This document shows positions 44,780 to 52,146 of a stretch of DNA of 64,000 bases, piece after piece. The DNA comes from WHSW01 sp963851045 (lineage in GTDB: Bacteria > Actinomycetota > Thermoleophilia > Solirubrobacterales > 70-9), in contig CAWKNC010000001.1 in NCBI GenBank assembly GCA_963851045.1, positions 186,001-250,000 on the forward strand, written 5' to 3'. Under the pieces are notes generated by a model, which was given only the letters and a program-made list of their open reading frames with translations, did not search any database and was not told the origin of the DNA. Position numbers and translations under genes: made by a program. The stretch's first letter is position 1; every line of letters begins with the position of its first letter.

Positions 44780-46522
44780 ATGGCGCCAACGCCCAGAAAC
44801 GCCGAGATCGCCGACGCGCTGATCGAGCTCGGCGTGCTGTACGAGCTCGACGGGGCAAATCGCTTTCGCGTGATCGCCTACAAGGAGGCGGCGCGGGTGA
44901 TCCGCCAGAGCCCTGTTTCGGTCGGCGATCTCGCGGTTGCCGGCAAGGCGACGGACCTGCCTGGGATCGGCGACACGCTCCAGGAGAAGATCGCCGCGCT
45001 CGTGACCACGGGTGAGATCCCGGCGGCGGCAAAGCTGAAGGCGAAGTTTCCGCCCTCGTTGATCGAGGTCACGCGGATCCCGGGGCTCGGAGCGAAGACC
45101 GTCCGCAAGCTCTACGACGAACTCGACATCACCAGCCTCGATGAGCTGCGCGCCGCCGCCGAGCAACAGCGCATCCGTGCGGTCAAGGGGCTCGGCCCGA
45201 AGGCTGAGGAGAACGTTCTGGCATCCCTCGCCAAGCTCGGCGCGGAGGGACCAAGCGAGCGCCTGCTGCTGTCGCACGTCCTCTCGGTGGCGGAGGAGCT
45301 CGCCAGCGCGCTCCGTGCCCACCCCGCGAGCGAGGCCGTGGAGGTCGCGGGCTCGGCGCGGCGCCGCGCCGAAACCTGCAAGGACATCGACCTGATCGCA
45401 ACGGCAACCGACCCGAAGGCGCTCGCGCAGGCGCTGACCGAGCACGAGCTTGTCGCGACGCACGGCTCGGCGGGCGCGGCCGGCACGAAGGTCGTCACCC
45501 ACAACGGCGTGTCCGTCGACCTGCGCATCGTCGCCCCTGACGCGTATGGAAACTTGCTTCAGCACTTCACCGGATCGGCTCAGCACAACATCGACCTACG
45601 CGAGCGGGCGGTCAAGCGGGGTCTCTCGGTCTCCGAGCACGGAATCCTCGAGACGGAGTCGGGCGACGTCGCCAAGTACGCGACGGAGGCTGAGGTCTAT
45701 GAGCGTCTCGGCCTCGCCTACATCGAGCCCGAACTGCGTGAGGGCAACGGCGAGATCGCCGCGGCCGCTGCCGGCGAGCTGCCCGACCTGGTCGAGCTCG
45801 GCGATATCCGCGGCGACCTCCATTGCCACACGACCCTCTCAGATGGCCGTAACACCCTCGAGGAGATGGCCGCAGCGGCGAAAGGGCGCGGCTACGCATA
45901 CCTCGCGATCACCGACCACTCAGCGAGCCACGGGTTTGGCAACCATGTGACGCCAGAGGCGCTCGCGGCGCGAATCGACGAGATCGCCGCGTGGAACGCT
46001 GAGAACAAGGGGCGGTTCAAGCTGCTCGCCGGATCCGAGGTCAACATCGGGACCGACGGCTCGCTCGACTACGACGATGAGTTGCTCGAACAGCTCGACT
46101 GGGTCATCGCGAGCGTCCACTCGTCGTTTCGGATCTCCGCGAAGAAGATGACGGAACGAGTACTTGCCGCCATCGAGCACCCGCAGGTCGACTGCATCGG
46201 GCACCTCACCGGTCGCCTGATCGGCAAGCGCGAGCCCTACGACATCGACGTCGAGGCGATCGTCGCGGCGGCCGCGGAGAACCGCACCCTGATCGAGATC
46301 AACGGCAACCCGAACCGTCGCGACCTCAGCGAGGGTCACGCCAGGCTTGCCGTCGATGCCGGTGTGAAGATCTGCATCAACAGCGACGCTCATGGCGTCG
46401 ACACGCTCGACAACACCCAATACGGCGTTGCTACCGCCCGTCGGGGCTGGCTCACCGCCGCGGATGTGGCGAACACCCGCACCTGGGCGCAGATGCTCAA
46501 GCTCCGAGGCCGAGGCACCTAA
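44780..46522 (+). CDS. polX: Bacterial family X DNA polymerase with PHP domain
   Basis: 580 residues. An N-terminal helix-hairpin-helix region (PGIGDTLQEKIAAL and PGLGAKTVRKLYDEL) is followed by the polymerase palm with GSARRRAETCKDIDLI (catalytic Asp pair) and VDLRIVAPD. The C-terminal PHP phosphoesterase domain begins DLHCHTTLSDGRN and has ITDHSASHGFGN, ASVHSSF and INSDAHGVD metal motifs. It fills short gaps in base-excision repair and has 3'-5' exonuclease activity through PHP. All motifs look intact. Confidence 0.94.
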   Translation: MAPTPRNAEIADALIELGVLYELDGANRFRVIAYKEAARVIRQSPVSVGDLAVAGKATDLPGIGDTLQEKIAALVTTGEIPAAAKLKAKFPPSLIEVTRIPGLGAKTVRKLYDELDITSLDELRAAAEQQRIRAVKGLGPKAEENVLASLAKLGAEGPSERLLLSHVLSVAEELASALRAHPASEAVEVAGSARRRAETCKDIDLIATATDPKALAQALTEHELVATHGSAGAAGTKVVTHNGVSVDLRIVAPDAYGNLLQHFTGSAQHNIDLRERAVKRGLSVSEHGILETESGDVAKYATEAEVYERLGLAYIEPELREGNGEIAAAAAGELPDLVELGDIRGDLHCHTTLSDGRNTLEEMAAAAKGRGYAYLAITDHSASHGFGNHVTPEALAARIDEIAAWNAENKGRFKLLAGSEVNIGTDGSLDYDDELLEQLDWVIASVHSSFRISAKKMTERVLAAIEHPQVDCIGHLTGRLIGKREPYDIDVEAIVAAAAENRTLIEINGNPNRRDLSEGHARLAVDAGVKICINSDAHGVDTLDNTQYGVATARRGWLTAADVANTRTWAQMLKLRGRGT

Positions 46523-46537
46523 CCTAGTTCGATAGAC

Positions 46538-46556
46538 TAATTACCCGTGGTAACTA
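46538..46556. promoter_or_regulatory. Candidate MarR operator over the regulator's own start codon
   Basis: TTACC-CGT-GGTAA (46541-46553) is a perfect inverted repeat. Extended arms TAATTACC/GGTAACTA (46538-46556) match at 7 of 8 positions. The GTG start at 46547 lies in the spacer and second arm. A TAGACT -10-like hexamer at 46532-46537 would place the transcript start at or next to the GTG, so the mRNA may be leaderless. Autoregulation is inferred. Confidence 0.5.
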
Positions 46557-47032
46557 ATTCACGGGTCAACACGGCGGAGCTGGCAGCGCGGTTGCGGCTC
46601 GCGATCGTGAGGACATCGCGACGTCTGCGCCAAGACGCGCTCGGCGCCGAGGGGACCGGGGAGCTCAGCCCGACGTTGACGGCATCCCTCGCCAGCATCG
46701 AGGTCCACGGCCCGCTGACACCGAGCGAACTTGCCGCACGCGAGCAGGTCAAGCGCCCGACTGCGACGCGGACCGTCGCACGGCTCGAGGAGCTCGGCCT
46801 GGTCGCACGGACCGCAGACCCCTCCGATGGGCGCGCCTGCATCGTTGCCGCGACGGCCGAAGGGCGGGCGTTGATGAAACGCCTGCGCACTCGCAAGAAC
46901 GCATACCTCGCGAGCCGAATCCGCCACCTTCGGGCCGAGGAGCTCGCGACCCTCGAGCGGGCCGCGGAGATCCTCGAGCGTCTGCTCGAGGATGAGAAGC
47001 CCGGGCTTGGCGAGCGCAGAGGCCGCGCTTGA
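46547..47032 (+). CDS. MarR family transcriptional regulator
   Basis: 161 residues with a winged helix-turn-helix: LTPSELAAREQVKRPTATR is the recognition region, then the wing RTADPSDGRACIVAATAEGR, and a C-terminal dimer helix. It probably represses the MFS exporter gene that follows with a 4-bp overlap and its own promoter, relieved by an exporter substrate. The GTG at 46547 lies inside a palindrome. The effector is unknown. Confidence 0.9.
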   Translation: MVTNSRVNTAELAARLRLAIVRTSRRLRQDALGAEGTGELSPTLTASLASIEVHGPLTPSELAAREQVKRPTATRTVARLEELGLVARTADPSDGRACIVAATAEGRALMKRLRTRKNAYLASRIRHLRAEELATLERAAEILERLLEDEKPGLGERRGRA

Positions 47033-48846
47033 GCGCCGCGCTGCGCCGCTCGCTCGGCTCGCTCGAGATCCCCAACTACCGGCGGTACTTCTTCGGCCAG
47101 ATCGTCTCGCTCAGCGGCAACTGGATGCAGATGGTCGCCGAGATGTGGCTGATCCTGACGCTGACCGGCTCTGGCGTCGCGGTCGGAGTCACCGCGGCCC
47201 TTCAGTTCCTTCCGATCCTCGTCTTCGGCGCCTGGGGTGGTGTGATCGCCGACCGCTTCTCGAAGCGGCGCCTGCTGATCGTCACGCAGACGATGATGGC
47301 CGTCCCCGCGCTGGTCCTCGCCGGCGTCACGGCTGGGGGCGTGGTCGAGCCGTGGATGGTCTTCGCGCTCGTGTTCGTCCGCGGCGCCGTCAACGCCGTC
47401 GACAACCCGACTCGCCAGAGCTTCGTGATCGAGATGGTCGGAGCCGAGCGCGTCGTCAACGCCGTCGGCCTCAACAGCGTTCTCATCCACTCCGCGCGCA
47501 TCGTCGGCCCAGCCGGCGCGGGCATCCTGATCGCAACGATCGGGATCGCCCCCTGCTTCGCGCTCAACGCCGCAACATTCGCGGTGATGATCGTCGCCCT
47601 GCGCGGGATGGATCGCGCACGGCTGAGCGATCCCCCCAGACCCGAGCGCGGCAGCGAGGGCGTGCGCGCGGCCCTCACCTACGTGCGCGGTGAGCGTGAG
47701 CTGCTGATCCCACTGCTGATGATGGCCGTCATCGGCACCCTGGCCTTCAACTTCCAGGTGCTCCTGCCGCTGCTCGGCCGCTTCACCTTCGATGGCGGCG
47801 TGGGCGCCTACACGCTCCTCGCGATCGCGATGGCCGTCGGCTCGATCTGTGGCGCACTGGTCACGGGAGCGCGCGGCCGGGTTGGCGAGCGACTGCTGAT
47901 CGGCTCGGCGCTCGGGTTCGGGGTCAGCGCCTTCGTTGCCGCCGCGGCGCCGACCATCGAGCTCGAGATGCTGGCGCTGGCGCCCCTGGGCTTCGCGAGT
48001 GTCACGTTCGCCGCCGGGGTCAACTCCACGCTTCAGCTCGCGGCCGCGCCGGCCATGCGCGGGCGGGTGATGGCGCTGTACTCGGTTGTGTTCCTCGGCT
48101 CCACGCCCATCGGCGGGCCAATCGCCGGCTGGCTGGCTGAGATTGGAGGAGCGCGCGCCGGGCTCGTCCTGGCCGGTATCGCCGCCACCTCCGCTGCGCT
48201 CGGCGGCTGGCTGGCGTTCAATCCGGGTGCGTCAGCCGGGCTCCGCGGACGGTGGAGCGGGCGGCTTCGGCGAGGGCGGCCGATCGCGGTAGAGGCCGGG
48301 GGTCCGGATCAGCTTGACGGGCTCGAAGGCATGGGAAGGCTCCACGTAGAAGCGGACTCCGTCGCGCTCCTCGATCGCTTCAACAGCGGCTTGACGACCG
48401 CGCCAGGCGAGGGCGGTGGCGATGGCATAGCCGGCGCCGATCGCGGCGACCTGCGGCCAGAACCAGCCGGCGACTCCGACCAAAAGCGCAAACGCGGCAA
48501 TCGGCCACAGCCTCATCAGGGCAAGCCGAACCGGGCTCTCCGCCGGCAGGCTGGTCGCCATCCGCGCACCGGCGAGCACGCGGCCGATCGCGTCCGCCGT
48601 CTGCGCTGGGCGCCCGAGCCAGGCACCGATCATGGCGGCCACCAGCCACCAAACGAGCGCGACCGTGAGCGCGACCTCGTCGACCTCCCGGTTGGCAATG
48701 AGTACCGCCACCGCGGCCAGCGCGGTCGCGACTCCGGCGACAAGGAGGACCGCGGCGCGAAGCAAATCGTTGAACTGCATCAGAGCCCCCGCAACAGGTC
48801 GAGGAGATCTGCTGGCGAGTCGACCACGACGTCCGCCTCGCGCTGA
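47029..48846 (+). CDS. MFS transporter (EntS-like) with a long C-terminal run-on antisense to the next gene
   Basis: The MFS domain covers about residues 1-405 with 12 hydrophobic segments and the motif GGVIADRFSKRRLLI after helix 2, like enterobactin-exporter-type permeases. It is coupled to marR by a 4-bp overlap, suggesting a drug or metabolite efflux pair. The family normally ends near 48240, but no stop is present there. The frame stays open to 48846, adding about 200 charged, low-complexity residues that are antisense to a convincing membrane-protein gene (48232-48780). The normal stop seems to have been lost, or the true end is hidden by a sequence error. Confidence 0.8.
   Translation: MSAALRRSLGSLEIPNYRRYFFGQIVSLSGNWMQMVAEMWLILTLTGSGVAVGVTAALQFLPILVFGAWGGVIADRFSKRRLLIVTQTMMAVPALVLAGVTAGGVVEPWMVFALVFVRGAVNAVDNPTRQSFVIEMVGAERVVNAVGLNSVLIHSARIVGPAGAGILIATIGIAPCFALNAATFAVMIVALRGMDRARLSDPPRPERGSEGVRAALTYVRGERELLIPLLMMAVIGTLAFNFQVLLPLLGRFTFDGGVGAYTLLAIAMAVGSICGALVTGARGRVGERLLIGSALGFGVSAFVAAAAPTIELEMLALAPLGFASVTFAAGVNSTLQLAAAPAMRGRVMALYSVVFLGSTPIGGPIAGWLAEIGGARAGLVLAGIAATSAALGGWLAFNPGASAGLRGRWSGRLRRGRPIAVEAGGPDQLDGLEGMGRLHVEADSVALLDRFNSGLTTAPGEGGGDGIAGADRGDLRPEPAGDSDQKRKRGNRPQPHQGKPNRALRRQAGRHPRTGEHAADRVRRLRWAPEPGTDHGGHQPPNERDRERDLVDLPVGNEYRHRGQRGRDSGDKEDRGAKQIVELHQSPRNRSRRSAGESTTTSASR
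48232..48780 (-). CDS. Small membrane protein of unknown function next to otsB
   Basis: 182 residues with four hydrophobic helices (AAVLLVAGVATALAAVAVLI; VALTVALVWWLVAAMIGAWL; LWPIAAFALLVGVAGWFW; VAAIGAGYAIATALAW) and a conserved-looking cytosolic tail (VRFYVEPSHAFEPVKLIRTP) ending in a Pro-rich stretch. The ATG overlaps the otsB stop by one base (TGATG), so it is coupled to trehalose phosphatase. I do not recognise the family. The whole gene is antisense to the run-on of the MFS frame. Confidence 0.75.
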   Translation of the reverse strand: MQFNDLLRAAVLLVAGVATALAAVAVLIANREVDEVALTVALVWWLVAAMIGAWLGRPAQTADAIGRVLAGARMATSLPAESPVRLALMRLWPIAAFALLVGVAGWFWPQVAAIGAGYAIATALAWRGRQAAVEAIEERDGVRFYVEPSHAFEPVKLIRTPGLYRDRPPSPKPPAPPSAEPG

Positions 48847-49553
48847 ATCTCCACGGGTCCCTCGTCGGACGCGACGCCCACGCAGACCGTCGATCGCAGC
48901 GTTCCCTCAGCGGCGAGTTGCCTGAGTCCGCCAAACGCGTCCAGGTCGGTGCGATCGTCACCTGCATACAGCGCGGCTGAGGCTCCCGCCAGCTCGATCA
49001 GGCGGCGCACCGCGACCCCCTTGTCGACCGCGACCTTCGGTCGCAGTTCGAGAACGAGCCGGCCGCGGTGGAGGTCGAGGCCTGCCTCCTCGGCCAGGGC
49101 GGCGATCTCCTGCACCTGCGCCTCGGCCGTGGCGACGTCCGCGGCACCGCGCCAATGAAGCGCCTGGATCGGACCCTTGTCCTCGAGCTGAACGCCGGCT
49201 CGGGCGAGCACGGCGCGATCCAGGCTCGAGGCGAAATCCGCGGCCAGCCCCGCGCTCTTGCCAACGCGCGAATCAAGCGACGGCTGGGTCTCTCCCGGCA
49301 TCAGCAGCTCAAAGCCGTGGTTGCCCGCGTAGACCAGCTGATCCAGACCGACGATCCGCCTCGCATCCAGCGCGTGGCGGCCGCTGATGCAGGCGACGAG
49401 GAGATAGCGCTCGGCGAGCTCGGCGAGGACCGCCGCGGTCTCGGGCGGCACCCGAGCCGCGTCATGGTCCTGGACGATTGGAGCGAGGGTCCCGTCCACG
49501 TCGAGCAGCAGGCAGGTGGAGGCCGGGTCCGAGCGAAGGTCTTCGAGGGTCAT
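48780..49553 (-). CDS. otsB: Trehalose-6-phosphate phosphatase
   Basis: 257 residues, HAD superfamily. The nucleophile motif is LLDVDGTLAPI, motif II is the Ser/Thr in ACISGRHA, and motif IV is YAGDDRTDLDAF. The GNHGFEL segment is typical of OtsB. It converts trehalose-6-phosphate into trehalose, a compatible solute. No otsA is in the window. It is followed with a 1-bp overlap by a small membrane protein gene. Confidence 0.93.
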   Translation of the reverse strand: MTLEDLRSDPASTCLLLDVDGTLAPIVQDHDAARVPPETAAVLAELAERYLLVACISGRHALDARRIVGLDQLVYAGNHGFELLMPGETQPSLDSRVGKSAGLAADFASSLDRAVLARAGVQLEDKGPIQALHWRGAADVATAEAQVQEIAALAEEAGLDLHRGRLVLELRPKVAVDKGVAVRRLIELAGASAALYAGDDRTDLDAFGGLRQLAAEGTLRSTVCVGVASDEGPVEIQREADVVVDSPADLLDLLRGL

Positions 49554-49575
49554 CGGCGGCCTAGTATCGCGGCGG

Positions 49576-49938
49576 ATGGCTCACAGCCGAATCCTCAAGC
49601 TGGCCGCCATCGCGACAGCGGCCGGCGCCTTCAGCGGCAGCTTCGGGGTCGGCGGTGGCACCGTGATCGTCCCGCTTCTCGTCATGTGGCTCGCATACGG
49701 AGAGCGCGAGGCGGCCGGAACCAGCCTCGCCGCGATCGTTGTGATCGCGCTGTTCGCGACCCTCGGTCAGGGCGCGTACGGAAACGTGGACATCGCCAAA
49801 GGAGTTCTCATCGGCGTCCCGGCTGTTGGCGGCGTGGTCGCCGGGGCGGCCCTGCAACAGCGGATCTCCGAGCGGACGATCTCGCTGCTCTTCGCCGCGC
49901 TCCTCGTCGTCGTGGCCATCGAGTTCCTGGTGGGCTGA
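49576..49938 (+). CDS. TSUP (TauE/SafE) transporter half 1
   Basis: 120 residues with four hydrophobic helices and the TSUP N-terminal motif FSGSFGVGGGTVIVPLLVMW. It is the length of one DUF81 repeat. Its TGA overlaps the ATG of the next half by one base. TSUP proteins move sulfite, sulfoacetate or other organic anions; the substrate is not predictable. The two halves probably assemble as a heterodimer equal to one ordinary eight-helix transporter. Confidence 0.87.
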   Translation: MAHSRILKLAAIATAAGAFSGSFGVGGGTVIVPLLVMWLAYGEREAAGTSLAAIVVIALFATLGQGAYGNVDIAKGVLIGVPAVGGVVAGAALQQRISERTISLLFAALLVVVAIEFLVG

Positions 49939-50309
49939 TGGAGTACGTGCTCGCAGCGATGCTCGGGTTTGCCGGCGGCGCCGTTGGCGGAGTCCTCGGA
50001 GTCGGCGGTGGAATTCTCTTCGTACCGGCGCTCGCGATCTTCCTGGACGAGCCACAGTTGCGCGCCGAGGCCACATCGCTGCTGGCGATCATCCCGGTGG
50101 GCCTGTTCGGTGCCTGGCGCCAGAACGGGTTTGGCAATGTGCGCATCCGCGACGGCCTGTTGATCGGCGTCCTCTCACCGCTTGGCGTCCTCGCGGGCGT
50201 TCTGCTCGCAAACGCCGTCGACGAACGCACGCTCGAGGTCGCGTTTGCGCTGCTTCTGCTCATCGTCGCGGCCCAGCTCGTGAGACGCTCCGAGCCGTCG
50301 CGGCAATGA
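49938..50309 (+). CDS. TSUP (TauE/SafE) transporter half 2
   Basis: 123 residues, four helices, with the second repeat motif GGVLGVGGGILFVPALAIFL and a basic C-terminus. It is coupled to half 1 by TGATG. Together they give the usual 245-residue size of a single-chain TSUP protein, supporting a split gene rather than two independent transporters. The alternative is that each half is a homo-oligomer. Confidence 0.87.
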   Translation: MEYVLAAMLGFAGGAVGGVLGVGGGILFVPALAIFLDEPQLRAEATSLLAIIPVGLFGAWRQNGFGNVRIRDGLLIGVLSPLGVLAGVLLANAVDERTLEVAFALLLLIVAAQLVRRSEPSRQ

Positions 50310-50315
50310 TTTCGC

Positions 50316-51215
50316 TTAGGCGCGAAGGCCGCTCTCGAGTGCGCCTTTGATCGAGGCGTCAAGCGAGTTGATCCGATAGAGCGCGAGCGCTTCCGGCGTC
50401 GCGAATCCCCGAGCGCCCTGGCGGGCAGGCCCGGCGTCGGGGCCATGGTGAGAGAGGACGCAATTGATCAGCGCCAGGCGGCGATCCGAGGGCAGCCCTG
50501 AAGCGGCGGCACCGACGATCTCGGCGCCGATCGCGAGGTGGCCAAGCATCCGCCCCTCCTCCGTGAGGCCGAACTCCGCCCCGTAGGTGTACTCGCGAGC
50601 CCGCCCGACGTCGTGGACGATCGCGGCCGCCATCAGCAGGTCGGAGTCCAGACGCGGGTGCAGCACGCAGGTCTCGAGCACCAGCGTCGCGACCGCGACG
50701 GTGTGCTCGATGAGCCCCCCGAGATAGGCATGGTGTGCCGACCGAGTGCAGGGCGCGCGGCGGAAGTCCGCCGCCAGGCCGCCACTGAAGACGATCCCGG
50801 CGACCACGTCGCGCAGCGGGCCGTCGTGGATCTCTCGGGTCAGATGCTCGAGGAAGCCATCGAGCTCCTCCACCGATCGGTAGGCGGTGGGAAGGAACTC
50901 CTCGGAATCGAAGCTGCCCGGCTCGAGGCGACGCACGTCGTCGATCTCGACCACGATCTCGCCACGGAAGCGCTCGGCCTTGCCGCGGATGCTGATTGCA
51001 TCGCCAGCTTCGAAGCGCAGCCCGATCCTGTCCGCGTCGCGAAAGACTCGAGCGGCGACGGCGCCGCTGCGATCGCGCAGCCGCAGGGAGAGATAGGAGC
51101 CGCCGTTGCGAGCCGTCAGCCGCTCCTTCTGCACGCAGGCGTAGCGGCCCTCGAAACGCTGCCCGGGGCGGAGGTCGGCGACCTCCGGGTGGATCTTGGC
51201 AACGGCGGCTTCCAT
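50316..51215 (-). CDS. OB-fold / HD domain 3'-5' exoribonuclease (YhaM-like)
   Basis: 299 residues. An N-terminal OB-fold (FEGRYACVQKERLTARNGGS to FRGEIVVEIDDVRRLEPG) precedes an HD hydrolase domain with APCTRSAHHAYLGGLIEHT and AAIVHDVGRAREYTY (His-Asp pair) and LSHHGPDAG. This two-domain layout matches YhaM/CBF1, which trims RNA and single-stranded DNA 3' ends. The ATG at 51215 is chosen because it starts the OB-fold and leaves 57 bp to the divergent PAC2 gene. Confidence 0.85.
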   Translation of the reverse strand: MEAAVAKIHPEVADLRPGQRFEGRYACVQKERLTARNGGSYLSLRLRDRSGAVAARVFRDADRIGLRFEAGDAISIRGKAERFRGEIVVEIDDVRRLEPGSFDSEEFLPTAYRSVEELDGFLEHLTREIHDGPLRDVVAGIVFSGGLAADFRRAPCTRSAHHAYLGGLIEHTVAVATLVLETCVLHPRLDSDLLMAAAIVHDVGRAREYTYGAEFGLTEEGRMLGHLAIGAEIVGAAASGLPSDRRLALINCVLSHHGPDAGPARQGARGFATPEALALYRINSLDASIKGALESGLRA

Positions 51216-51272
51216 TGCTTCGATCTTGCTGACCGGCGCGGACGCAACCAATCGCTCGCTAGGCTCGATCGG

Positions 51273-52142
51273 GTGGAAGCGCTGAAGTGGATGACCGATC
51301 CGCCCGAGCTTCGCTCGCCGGTCATGGTCGCCGCATTTGCCGGTTGGAATGACGCGGCCAGCGCCGCCACGACGGCGCTTGAGGCTGTGGCTGGCTCGCT
51401 CGGCGCCGATCAGGTCGCCGAGATCGACCCCGAGGACTTCTACGACTTCCAGGTCACGCGGCCGACGATTCGGATGGCCGAGGGGCTGACGCGAGAGGTC
51501 GATTGGCCCGCGAACAGCATCCTTGTCGCGGTCGCCCCCAACGCGGAGCGCGACATCGTCTTGGTCAGCGGGATCGAACCGAACCTGCGCTGGCGCTCGT
51601 TCTCCGAAGCAGTTCTCGACGCCGCGCAACGCCTCAACGTGGAGATGGTCGTGACGCTCGGCGCCCTGCTTGCCGACGTGCCCCACACGGCCGCGGTGCC
51701 GATCACCGGGCTCGCATCGGACCCCGAGCTCGTCGACCGGCTCTCGCTGTCACGCTCGAGCTATGAGGGACCGACCGGGATCGTCGGGATCATTCACGAC
51801 GCCTGCCGCCGTAGAGGCATCACCTCGGCCAGCCTCTGGGCTGCGGTTCCCCACTACGTCGCCGCGGTCCCGAACCCGAAGGCGGCGCTGGCGCTGCTGC
51901 GACGGCTCGAGGGCTTCACGGGAGTCGCCATCGAAGCGTCAGAGCTCGAGGAGGCGATGGGCCACTTCGAAACCCAGGTCGACCGGGCGGTCGCGGCCAA
52001 CCCCGAGATCGAGGACCTCGTGCGCCGCCTCGAGTCCGAGCAGTCAGACGACGAGGACCTCGGCACCGAGGACGTCCCCTCAGGCGACACGATTGCGCGA
52101 GACTTTCAGCGCTTCCTGCGCCAGCGCACCGACCAGGACTAG
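51273..52142 (+). CDS. PAC2 family protein (proteasome-assembly-chaperone-like)
   Basis: 289 residues. The PAC2 core is recognisable in VMVAAFAGWNDAASAATTA near the N-terminus, the central VTLGALLADVPHT, and TGIVGIIHDACRRRGI, VPHYVAAVPNPKAALALL. In eukaryotes and archaea PAC2 proteins bind proteasome subunits; bacterial members of this length are common in actinobacteria with unknown function. The start is GTG 51273 or ATG 51291. No proteasome genes are in the window. Confidence 0.85.
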   Translation: MEALKWMTDPPELRSPVMVAAFAGWNDAASAATTALEAVAGSLGADQVAEIDPEDFYDFQVTRPTIRMAEGLTREVDWPANSILVAVAPNAERDIVLVSGIEPNLRWRSFSEAVLDAAQRLNVEMVVTLGALLADVPHTAAVPITGLASDPELVDRLSLSRSSYEGPTGIVGIIHDACRRRGITSASLWAAVPHYVAAVPNPKAALALLRRLEGFTGVAIEASELEEAMGHFETQVDRAVAANPEIEDLVRRLESEQSDDEDLGTEDVPSGDTIARDFQRFLRQRTDQD

Positions 52143-52146
52143 GCGG

